From Chlamydiota bacterium (GTDB lineage: Bacteria > Chlamydiota > Chlamydiia > Chlamydiales > SM23-39), in NCBI GenBank assembly GCA_027449725.1, contig DAIDLB010000085.1, positions 1-17,198 on the forward strand: DNA of 17,198 bases, given 5' to 3'. Shown here one piece after another: positions 1 to 5,734 of this stretch. The notes beneath the pieces are model-generated. The model worked only from the letters and a program-made list of their open reading frames with translations. It was not told where the DNA came from and searched no databases. Position numbers and translations under genes: made by a program. The first letter of the stretch is position 1. The number at the start of each line of letters is the position of its first letter.

Positions 1-439
1 ATGTGAGCATCCCGTCCCGGGCAGGGGAGCTCTCCCCTTGCTTGATCTGTTGGTAAAAAAGACCGAAGCTCCCTTGGGGAAGGATCTGAAACGAAACCGG
101 TCCGAAGGGAATCCCGAAATTGAACTGCCCATCGGTAAAAAACCCGCCTGAACTCTGTCCGAAATTCCCTTCAGCGGACTCGATCCGAAGCGTTCTCAGG
201 CCGCTGCCGGAGACATACCAGCCGACATCCCCTTCCAGGGAAAAATACAGATAAGGCAAAAAAAACCGCATCGCGCAGCCGATCTCGACGCCATTCAACA
301 AATCCGTCGACGAATAGGATCCGGAAAAATGTGTTTTCGCGATATCCCGCCGATAGCCGATAGCTGAACTGAGCTGAAACCGATCGGCCGCGAGAAGGAG
401 CGGAAAAAACAGGCAAACGCTCTTCAATAAAGAACTCAT
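1..439 (-). CDS. Putative outer-membrane beta-barrel protein, 5' part only (cut by window edge)
   Basis: This frame is open from an ATG at 439-437 to the first base of the window, giving at least 146 residues with no stop, so the C-terminus lies outside. A strong AGGAGG (complement of 451-456) sits 11 nt before the ATG. Residues 1-18 look like a signal peptide: a lysine at position 6, a hydrophobic stretch (VCLFFPLLLAA) and a small-residue cleavage zone before DRF. The rest is rich in aromatic and glycine residues with alternating polar/hydrophobic stretches (for example LPYLYFSLEGDVGWYVSG), as expected of outer-membrane beta strands. Chlamydiae encode many poorly conserved barrels of this kind; I do not recognise this one. 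It is divergent from putP. Location and barrel fold are inferred; the open frame, signal and ribosome site are seen directly. Confidence 0.7.
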   Translation of the reverse strand, partial: MSSLLKSVCLFFPLLLAADRFQLSSAIGYRRDIAKTHFSGSYSSTDLLNGVEIGCAMRFFLPYLYFSLEGDVGWYVSGSGLRTLRIESAEGNFGQSSGGFFTDGQFNFGIPFGPVSFQILPQGSFGLFYQQIKQGESSPARDGMLT

Positions 440-468
440 TGAGTCGAAACCCTCCTACGCGCTATACA
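439..468 (+). promoter_or_regulatory. Possible sigma-70-type promoter for putP
   Basis: TTGAGT (439-444) and TATACA (463-468) are separated by 18 bases on the plus strand. They lie just upstream of the putP start at 492, in the 52-base divergent gap. The match is moderate, and the -35 box touches the start codon of the divergent gene. Prediction by eye only. Confidence 0.3.
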
Positions 469-491
469 TAGATATCAGAACCCGGGATTCT

Positions 492-1925
492 ATGCTTGAG
501 CTCATTACGTTTGTCGCTTATTTCTGCGTCCTTCTGGGAGTAGCTTTCCTCTCCTACCAAAAGCAGCAGAGCGACACCGACTTCATCCTCGGCAACCGCT
601 CGCTGAATTTTTGGCTGACAGCCCTCTCCGCCCACGCAAGCGACATGAGCGGCTGGCTTTTTCTCGGCTATCCGGCGATGATTTTGACGACCGGTCTTTT
701 CGGCGGCTGGGCTGCCATCGGATTGACCCTATTCATGTTCCTCAATTGGCAATTTGTCGCCCCAAAACTCCGCATCGCGACAGAACAGTCGAACAGCCTG
801 ACACTCAATTCCTATTTAGAAAATCGCTTCGGCGACACTTCCGGCTCAATCCGCTATATCTCCGCCGCAATGTCCATTCTCTTTCTCACTTTTTATATCT
901 CGTCAGGCATCGTCGCCATGGGCGTTCTCGTCGAATCGCTGTTCAAATTCCCCTATCTCATCGGCATCACTCTCGGCCTATGCATCGTTCTCGCCTACGT
1001 CTTCATGGGCGGATATCGGACCATCGCCTGGATCGATCTTTTTCAGGGCTTTTTCCTCCTCGGCGTGATTCTCTACATTCCGATCTACCTCCTCTTCCAG
1101 GTCGGAGGCCTGGCTCCGATTATGGACGCCGTCCGGACGCAAAATCTCTCCAGCACCCTTTTTCCCAGCGCTTCGCCAAACACTGTTTTGAAAATCATCC
1201 TCAACACCGCCGGATGGGGCCTCGGCTATTTCGGTATGCCGCACGTCCTCACCAAATTCATGGGGATCCAAAAAGTCAGCGACATGGCCAAAGCGAAATG
1301 GCTCGGCATCAGCTGGCAGGCGCTGGCCCTCTCTGCCGCAACGCTCCTCGGGCTCATCGGGATCTACCTTTTTCCCGAGGGGCTTGCCAACCCGGAAGAA
1401 GTTGTCCTCGACATCGTGAAGGCAACACTCCCAACCTTTGTCGCAGGGCTTGTCCTCTGCGCCATCCTCGCCGCAACCACCAACGTGATGGCCGCCCAAA
1501 TCCTCGTCGTCGCCTCCAACCTCTCGGAAGACTACTATAAGAGGATCTTCCGACGCCAGGCCTCCTCCGGAGAACTTCTCTGGGCGTCCCGCTTCAGCGT
1601 CCTCATCATCTCTGTTGTCGGATACATCATCGCCGTCTTCCAAATCTCGAGCATCTACAAACTCGTTCTCTACTCCTGGTCCGGTCTCGGCGCCTCGTTC
1701 GGCCCTGTCCTGCTCCTTTCCCTCTACGACAAAAAAATAAACCGCTACGGCGCCTTTGCAGGGATTTTCATCGGAGGCCTGACGGCCGCTATCTGGCCTT
1801 ATTTCGACTCTCTCTACGAGTGGGGCATCCCGGCGCTTGTCGCAGGATTTGTATTCAGCGGACTTTCCATCAAACTCGTCTCTTTGCTAACATCGCGCAA
1901 AAAAGAGCGCATCGCAGCAGAATAA
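492..1925 (+). CDS. putP: Sodium/solute symporter, PutP-like (SSS family)
   Basis: The 477-residue protein aligns along its whole length with the E. coli Na+/proline symporter (about 500 aa). It imports a small solute, in E. coli L-proline, driven by Na+, across the inner membrane. Visible landmarks are ALSAHASDMSGW (45-56; D51, S53 and G54 match E. coli D55, S57 and G58 at the sodium/substrate site), GWGLGYFGMPH in the middle, and about a dozen hydrophobic segments. In the helix carrying E. coli S340-T341, this protein reads AATTNVMAAQ with N331-V332 at those positions. The two Na+-ligating hydroxyls are therefore missing, and coupling or substrate may differ. GGGA lies a few bases before the ATG. 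It is followed at 54 bases by surE. The family is certain; proline as substrate is an inference. Confidence 0.9.
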   Translation: MLELITFVAYFCVLLGVAFLSYQKQQSDTDFILGNRSLNFWLTALSAHASDMSGWLFLGYPAMILTTGLFGGWAAIGLTLFMFLNWQFVAPKLRIATEQSNSLTLNSYLENRFGDTSGSIRYISAAMSILFLTFYISSGIVAMGVLVESLFKFPYLIGITLGLCIVLAYVFMGGYRTIAWIDLFQGFFLLGVILYIPIYLLFQVGGLAPIMDAVRTQNLSSTLFPSASPNTVLKIILNTAGWGLGYFGMPHVLTKFMGIQKVSDMAKAKWLGISWQALALSAATLLGLIGIYLFPEGLANPEEVVLDIVKATLPTFVAGLVLCAILAATTNVMAAQILVVASNLSEDYYKRIFRRQASSGELLWASRFSVLIISVVGYIIAVFQISSIYKLVLYSWSGLGASFGPVLLLSLYDKKINRYGAFAGIFIGGLTAAIWPYFDSLYEWGIPALVAGFVFSGLSIKLVSLLTSRKKERIAAE

Positions 1926-1930
1926 GAACC

Positions 1931-1959
1931 TTGCACTATTTCCAAATATTTTGAATAAT
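1931..1959 (+). promoter_or_regulatory. Likely promoter for surE
   Basis: TTGCAC (1931-1936) and AATAAT (1954-1959) are separated by 17 bases, close to the sigma-70 consensus. Transcription would begin near 1966. That is downstream of the stop of putP and close to the surE ATG at 1980, and it disfavours the upstream in-frame ATGs. Confidence 0.45.
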
Positions 1960-1979
1960 TGCATTTAATGAGAGAAACC

Positions 1980-2816
1980 ATGACAAAACCATATATTTTA
2001 ATTACAAACGACGATGGCATCCACGCGGCTGGAATCAAACATCTTTGGGGCGCGTTGAAAGACTTTGCCGATCTCGTGATTGTTGCCCCAAATATCGAAA
2101 AGTCGGGAAGCGGCACCGGCATCACCTTTTCCGTCCCGTTGCAGATCCGGCCGGTAGCTTGGGAAGACAATACGCAGGCCTGGAGCGTCAATGGGACGCC
2201 GGCCGATTGCGTCAAGATGGCCCTCAGCGTCCTTCTGAACCGGAAGCCGGATCTCGTCGTCTCGGGTGTCAATGCAGGCTCCAACGCAGGCCGCACCATT
2301 TTTTATAGCGGCACGGTTGGCGCGATCATCGAAGCAACCCTGCAAGGCGTTTCCGGCATCGCGTTCTCCTTTTACGACTTTGAATTCCCGCCGATTGGAT
2401 CGGTATCCGGCCCCCTCGCTTCCATCACCCGCCATTTCCTGGCCCATCCGCTGCCGTCCCATACCTTCTTGAATGTCACCTTCCCCGAACGGTGTCATGA
2501 GAAAATCGAGGGATTCCGGATGGCCCAGCAGGGACAGGGCCACTGGGTCGAGGACCCCGAAAAGAGAATCCATCCTGAAGGCGTCCCCTACTACTGGCTG
2601 GGCGGCCGCTGGGCGCACCACGACGAAAATCCCGAAAGCGACGTCGCCCTTCTCCAAAAGGGATATCTGACGGCAGCCCCAATCCATATCGGCGACCTGA
2701 CGGATCAGAGCCTCTTCAGAGACCAGGGACAAGTCTTTCAATCTCTTTATTCCAAGAGTTTTAAAGATTCCGCCTGTGCGGATATGAGCAGCTCCCTCCC
2801 TCCCGGCAATTCGTAG
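1980..2816 (+). CDS. surE: 5'/3'-nucleotidase SurE
   Basis: SurE is a metal-dependent cytoplasmic phosphatase that removes phosphate from 5'- and 3'-nucleoside monophosphates. The 278-aa protein has the N-terminal LITNDDG (D11, D12), APNIEKSGSGTG (S42) and VVSGVNAGSNAG (N98), which supply the four metal ligands, plus VNGTPADCV. Three in-frame ATGs exist. I chose 1980 because a GAGAG lies before it, the protein then begins just ahead of the conserved strand, and a plausible promoter initiates near 1966. The length slightly exceeds E. coli SurE (253 aa). The last 70 bases overlap, tail to tail, the end of the lipoprotein gene on the other strand, and the overlapped tail is not conserved sequence. 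Confidence 0.95.
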   Translation: MTKPYILITNDDGIHAAGIKHLWGALKDFADLVIVAPNIEKSGSGTGITFSVPLQIRPVAWEDNTQAWSVNGTPADCVKMALSVLLNRKPDLVVSGVNAGSNAGRTIFYSGTVGAIIEATLQGVSGIAFSFYDFEFPPIGSVSGPLASITRHFLAHPLPSHTFLNVTFPERCHEKIEGFRMAQQGQGHWVEDPEKRIHPEGVPYYWLGGRWAHHDENPESDVALLQKGYLTAAPIHIGDLTDQSLFRDQGQVFQSLYSKSFKDSACADMSSSLPPGNS

Positions 2817-3145
2817 AGCCTTGCAATCTCGGCAAACAGCTCATCGCTTGCCTGGCAGGGCGGCAGCGGCTTTCCGCCTTTCGCAGCCAGCTCCCCGGCA
2901 AGAACGGCGAGCTTTGCGATCCGGAGGTATTTCCTTCTCAGCTTAGGGATTGCCGCCCGCAGCTCTTCTTTTGAATGGATGCGGCGCATCTCTTCGGCAA
3001 GAGAAGCTGCGGCAGCCTCCCCTTCAGAATAAAACTCTTCTACGCTGGAGGGCGCGCAGCCGCTCAAGAAAAGCGCTGCAGCTGCTCGAACGTAAGGTCC
3101 AAGACGGGATAACTTTCCCAGTCTGGATCGTCGAAATGCCACCAT
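2747..3145 (-). CDS. Small putative lipoprotein of unknown function
   Basis: The 132-aa frame starts with a basic region (RRSRLGKLSR), then AAAALFLSGC, which fits a lipobox with the modified cysteine at C30, then APSS. The mature part, about 100 residues, is mainly charged and helical (EEFYSEGEAAAASLAEEMRR, later KLRRKYLRIAKLAVLAGEL) and has no transmembrane segment. Its 5' end overlaps the 3' end of the dipeptidase gene by 82 bases. No ATG is available closer to the cysteine, so the long n-region is either real or a non-standard start is used. Its 3' end overlaps surE by 70 bases. I recognise no family. Being coupled to a peptidoglycan-fragment enzyme, it may act in the periplasm; that is inference. 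Confidence 0.65.
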   Translation of the reverse strand: MVAFRRSRLGKLSRLGPYVRAAAALFLSGCAPSSVEEFYSEGEAAAASLAEEMRRIHSKEELRAAIPKLRRKYLRIAKLAVLAGELAAKGGKPLPPCQASDELFAEIARLYELPGGRELLISAQAESLKLLE

Positions 3146-3621
3146 TCTTCCTCCCAGTGTAAAAATCCTGCTTCCCTCATCGCCTCCTGCAGCCTCTCCC
3201 GATTCAAAAGGGCCTCCTTGGGCGCACCTCGATAGCTCAGGTGGGCCCGTTCCCCCATCACATCATAGCCGCTCGGCATCAAAAGTTCCTGCCCAAAAGC
3301 ATCGACTAAAGCCGCATCGACCGAAGCTCCGCGGTTATGCCGCGAGCCTTTGGCCGGATCAGCGCAATAGCAGGGATCCGGAAGAAATTCCCAAAAAATT
3401 TTTGTCACCGAAAGAGGCCGATAGCCGTCGAATACTTTCAGTCCCATCCCCTTTTTCCGAAGGGCACGCTCTACTTTGTCGAGCCGCCAGGCCGCAGCCT
3501 CCTGCAAAAAGCAAAAAGGGGCCGGATAAAGGACTTTTCCGACGAAATTATTGGCGGTCGCATACCGGATATCGAACACAATAGAAGGGGAAATAAGCCT
3601 CAGATCGACAAGTCCATACAT
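3064..3621 (-). CDS. ddpX: D-alanyl-D-alanine dipeptidase (VanX/DdpX family, peptidase M15D)
   Basis: This zinc peptidase splits D-Ala-D-Ala, either to resist glycopeptides (VanX) or to recover alanine from wall fragments (DdpX). The 185-aa protein shows FDGYRP (R68), the zinc motif SRHNRGASVD (H95 and D102) and EWWHFD (E159 catalytic base, H162 third zinc ligand), so every catalytic residue is present. No signal peptide is visible, which suggests a cytoplasmic enzyme like VanX. GGAGA lies 6-7 bases before the ATG at 3621. A lipoprotein gene overlaps its 3' end. No vanH, vanA or vanS/R is nearby, so recycling of D-Ala-D-Ala is likelier than vancomycin resistance. The family is firm; the physiological role is inferred. 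Confidence 0.93.
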   Translation of the reverse strand: MYGLVDLRLISPSIVFDIRYATANNFVGKVLYPAPFCFLQEAAAWRLDKVERALRKKGMGLKVFDGYRPLSVTKIFWEFLPDPCYCADPAKGSRHNRGASVDAALVDAFGQELLMPSGYDVMGERAHLSYRGAPKEALLNRERLQEAMREAGFLHWEEEWWHFDDPDWESYPVLDLTFEQLQRFS

Positions 3622-3661
3622 CGAAAAATCTCCAGGTTTTCCCTCGAAAAATCAAAGGGTA

Positions 3662-3691
3662 TTGAATAAAAAACCCTTTCCAGACTAGAAT
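3662..3691 (+). promoter_or_regulatory. Likely promoter of the tRNA-Val/tRNA-Asp unit
   Basis: TTGAAT (3662-3667) and TAGAAT (3686-3691) are spaced by 18 bases. The predicted transcription start near 3698 lies about 27 bases before tRNA-Val. The -35 region overlaps a small inverted repeat (AAAGGGT at 3654-3660, ACCCTTT at 3673-3679). Confidence 0.45.
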
Positions 3692-3724
3692 AACATCTCG
3701 TTTTTGGGCAATAGAGGCCCAAGC

Positions 3725-3797
3725 GGGCGTATAGCTCAGTTGGTAGAGCTCCTGTCTTACACACAGGTGGTCATAGGTTCGAGTCCTGTTGCGCCCA
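3725..3797 (+). tRNA. tRNA-Val (anticodon UAC)
   Basis: This is a complete cloverleaf. The acceptor GGGCGTA (3725-3731) pairs with TGCGCCC (3790-3796) with one G-U, and the discriminator is A3797. The D arm is AGCTCAGTTGGTAGAGCT, the anticodon stem is CCTGT/ACAGG around TAC at 3758-3760, and the T arm contains GGTTCGAGTCC. The 3' CCA is not encoded. Confidence 0.97.
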
Positions 3798-3806
3798 AAT
3801 CCAATT

Positions 3807-3880
3807 GCGGGAGTAGTTCAATTGGTTAGAGCACCGCCCTGTCACGGCGGAAGTTGCGGGTTCGAGTCCCGTCTCCCGCG
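3807..3880 (+). tRNA. tRNA-Asp (anticodon GUC)
   Basis: The acceptor GCGGGAG (3807-3813) pairs with CTCCCGC (3873-3879), and the discriminator is G3880. The anticodon stem CCGCC/GGCGG encloses GTC at 3841-3843, and the T arm GCGGGTTCGAGTCCCGT is intact. Only nine bases separate it from tRNA-Val, so the two are surely co-transcribed. CCA is not encoded. A T6 run follows directly and could help end the transcript. Confidence 0.97.
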
Positions 3881-3917
3881 TTTTTTATAAACGCCGATTG
3901 CTTGTAAGGTTGGGCGC

Positions 3918-4838
3918 ATGGCGAGCACATACTCACTTCCAAAGTCGCTCTACACGCACTTTCTCCACTTTATTGGCATGACGATTGGCGCCTTTTTGAT
4001 GGCGCTGGCCCTCCGAGTCTTTTTAATCCCGAATGAATTGATCGACGGCGGCGTACTCGGTGTCTCGATGATCCTCGGCCGACTCTACGGCAACCAATAT
4101 CTGTCGTTCTTTCTCCTCGCTCTCAACGTCCCCTTTCTCTACCTCGCGTGGCGCTACATCCGCCGCACGTTTGTACTCCACATGTTGGCGGCCGTCCTTC
4201 TCTTTGCCTTCTTCCTCTATGTGATCAAGCATTTCCCTTCCAACGCCGACCCTCTGGAAGCGATCGTCATCGGCGGCGCACTCCTCGGCGCGGGAGCCGG
4301 GATGATCATCCGGAACGGCGGATGCACGGACGGCACTGAGATCCTCGGCATTTTGATCAACCGGAAGATGGGCTTCACCGTCGGACAGGTCGTCCTCTTC
4401 GTCAACATCTTCGTCTTTACGGCCTACGGCTGGATCTTCCAGGACTGGCACATCGCGCTCCGCTCGCTCATGACCTTCATCGTCGCCTTCAAGATGATGG
4501 ACATCGTGATCGCAGGCCTCGAAGAGCTCAAGTCTGTGCTCATCATGTGCGCTGAACCGGAAAAACTGAGCAAGGTCATCACCCACCAGCTCGGCCTCGG
4601 CCTCACCTTCATCAAAGGCAAAGGCGGCTATTCCGGGGAAGACCGCGACATCCTCTTCATCATCGTCGAGAGGCTCGATCTCGCCGAGTTGAAAGAGATC
4701 GTCGTCCGCGAAGACCCCACGGCCTTCATGGCAATCGAGACGCTCCACGAAGCGGTCTACGGCCGCACGGCGAAGATCGCGCTCCGCCGCAAACATCGAA
4801 AGAGCCTCGCAAAAAGGTTGATCGGCAAGAAAGACTGA
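3918..4838 (+). CDS. YitT-family membrane protein (DUF161 plus DUF2179)
   Basis: This is a 306-residue integral membrane protein of the YitT family, whose biochemical role is unsettled. Residues from about 15 to 205 hold five to six hydrophobic segments, including the family's GGGVLG-like DGGVLGVSMILG and RNGGCTDGTEILG near residues 136-148. The soluble C-terminal domain, about 215-290, matches DUF2179 (GKGGYSGEDRDILFIIVER). Two arginine/lysine-rich turns close the protein (RRKHRKSLAKRLIGKK). Its length is typical. TAAGG precedes the ATG. It begins 37 bases after tRNA-Asp on the same strand and is followed at 27 bases by a LOG-family gene, so the two may form an operon. I see no evidence for a substrate. 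Confidence 0.88.
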   Translation: MASTYSLPKSLYTHFLHFIGMTIGAFLMALALRVFLIPNELIDGGVLGVSMILGRLYGNQYLSFFLLALNVPFLYLAWRYIRRTFVLHMLAAVLLFAFFLYVIKHFPSNADPLEAIVIGGALLGAGAGMIIRNGGCTDGTEILGILINRKMGFTVGQVVLFVNIFVFTAYGWIFQDWHIALRSLMTFIVAFKMMDIVIAGLEELKSVLIMCAEPEKLSKVITHQLGLGLTFIKGKGGYSGEDRDILFIIVERLDLAELKEIVVREDPTAFMAIETLHEAVYGRTAKIALRRKHRKSLAKRLIGKKD

Positions 4839-4865
4839 CGTATAGATGGGGAAAAAGGCCTCCCC

Positions 4866-5573
4866 ATGCACTACGAGCCGAGCGACGAGTATCCCGAACA
4901 CCTCAAGCCTCACAAAATTGCCCACACATTCGACGCCTGGCGCATCTTCCGGATCATGGCCGAATTCGTCGACGGCTTCGAGACGATGACCTCGCTCGGC
5001 CCCTCCGTCGCCATCTTTGGCTCGACGAATGCCACACCAAAAGACCGCCTCTACTACGACATGACGGTCGAACTTGCGAAAAAGATCGTCCATAGAGGCT
5101 TCGGCATCATCACCGGCGGCGGGCCCGGCATCATGGAGTGCGCCAACAAAGGCGCCCGCGAAGCCGGCGGCAAGTCGTGCGGCCTCTGCATCAACCTCCC
5201 GAGCGAAGCCCAACCTAACCCCTATATCGATGAAAAATACCACCTGAGCTTCCGCTACTTCTTCGTGCGCAAAGTGATGTTCACCCGCTACGCCAAAGCC
5301 TTCGTCGCCATGCCCGGCGGCTTCGGCACACTCGACGAGCTCTTTGAAGCCTTGACCCTCATCCAAACCAAAAAAGTCAAATTCTTCCCCGTCTACCTCG
5401 TCGGCAGCGCCTACTGGGCACCCCTCCTCGACTGGATCAAAAACACCCTCCTCGCCGCTGGCAACATCCAGCCCGAAGACTTCAAGCTCATCCAGATATC
5501 CGACGACCTCGACGCCATCGTCGACAGCATCGAAAAACACTACCGCCAAGCCAAATCCCTCGAAAACTTCTAG
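4866..5573 (+). CDS. LOG-family protein (TIGR00730; putative nucleotide 5'-monophosphate phosphoribohydrolase)
   Basis: The 235-aa protein carries both signatures of the lysine-decarboxylase-like/LOG fold: GGGPGIME (84-91) and PGGFGTLDE (150-158), the phosphate-binding and catalytic loop. Characterised relatives hydrolyse the N-glycosidic bond of nucleoside monophosphates (cytokinin activation in plants, AMP or pyrimidine monophosphates in bacteria such as PpnN). The old name lysine decarboxylase is a misannotation. An N-terminal extension of about 45 residues (HYEPSDEYPEHLKPHKI) precedes the Rossmann core. AAAAAGG lies upstream of the ATG within a small GGGG/CCCC hairpin. The gene runs into a strong bidirectional terminator region. 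The fold is certain and the exact substrate unknown. Confidence 0.88.
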   Translation: MHYEPSDEYPEHLKPHKIAHTFDAWRIFRIMAEFVDGFETMTSLGPSVAIFGSTNATPKDRLYYDMTVELAKKIVHRGFGIITGGGPGIMECANKGAREAGGKSCGLCINLPSEAQPNPYIDEKYHLSFRYFFVRKVMFTRYAKAFVAMPGGFGTLDELFEALTLIQTKKVKFFPVYLVGSAYWAPLLDWIKNTLLAAGNIQPEDFKLIQISDDLDAIVDSIEKHYRQAKSLENF

Positions 5574-5582
5574 CTCAGGAGC

Positions 5583-5734
5583 GTAGGGGCTTCGCCCCTA
5601 CAACCCCACCAAAGGACTTCGTCCTTTGGAAACCTATGTTTTTTTAATCCTTCCGCGCATACGCGGAAGGATTAAAAAAATAGGATTCTAAAGGACGAAG
5701 TCCTTTAGCGGGATCTTAAGGGCGGAGCCCTTAA
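5583..5734. repeat. Symmetric array of five perfect hairpins between convergent genes
   Basis: Five palindromes follow each other: 5583-5601 (stem GTAGGGGC, loop TTC), 5609-5629 (stem CCAAAGGAC, loop TTC), 5639-5680 (19-bp stem, loop CATA), 5688-5708 (stem CTAAAGGAC, loop GAA) and 5716-5734 (stem TTAAGGGC, loop GGA). Hairpins two and four are exact reverse complements over 17 bases, and hairpins one and five are related the same way. Their centres lie almost equally far from the central one: 40.5 and 38.5 bases, then 67.5 and 65.5. The last hairpin contains the phrB stop codon. The array may be a bidirectional terminator, a palindromic repeat element, or both. Confidence 0.85.
5639..5680. terminator. 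Bidirectional intrinsic terminator
   Basis: A perfect 19-bp stem with a four-base loop has a GC-rich top (CCTTCCGCG/CGCGGAAGG) and a T7/A7 base. Read in either direction it gives a stable hairpin ending in a U-tract. It serves the convergent LOG and phrB genes. The flanking CCTA (5633-5636) and TAGG (5681-5684) extend the pairing past a two-base bulge. Confidence 0.8.

Noticed and set aside
611..1540. 309-codon plus-strand frame inside putP
   Set aside because: Arg/His/Pro-rich out-of-frame shadow of putP, with no recognisable motif or start context.
978..1643. 221-codon minus-strand frame antisense to putP
   Set aside because: Acidic low-information product, explained by the composition of putP.
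1959..1979. Upstream starts for surE
   Set aside because: They lie at or before the predicted transcription start, have no ribosome site, and add residues ahead of the conserved first strand.
2747..3621. Vancomycin-resistance cluster
   Set aside because: Only a VanX-type dipeptidase is present; no vanH, vanA or two-component genes lie nearby.
3878..3894. Small hairpin GCGTTT/AAACGC after tRNA-Asp as a terminator
   Set aside because: The stem is weak, six pairs, and the T-run is inside the hairpin instead of after it, so it does not fit an intrinsic terminator.
4023..5549. 508-codon open frame on the minus strand
   Set aside because: It lies antisense to two well-recognised genes (YitT and LOG families), spans their junction, and its product is an unbroken Asp/Glu/Val-rich mix with no motif. 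The C-ending codons of the real genes remove stops on the other strand.
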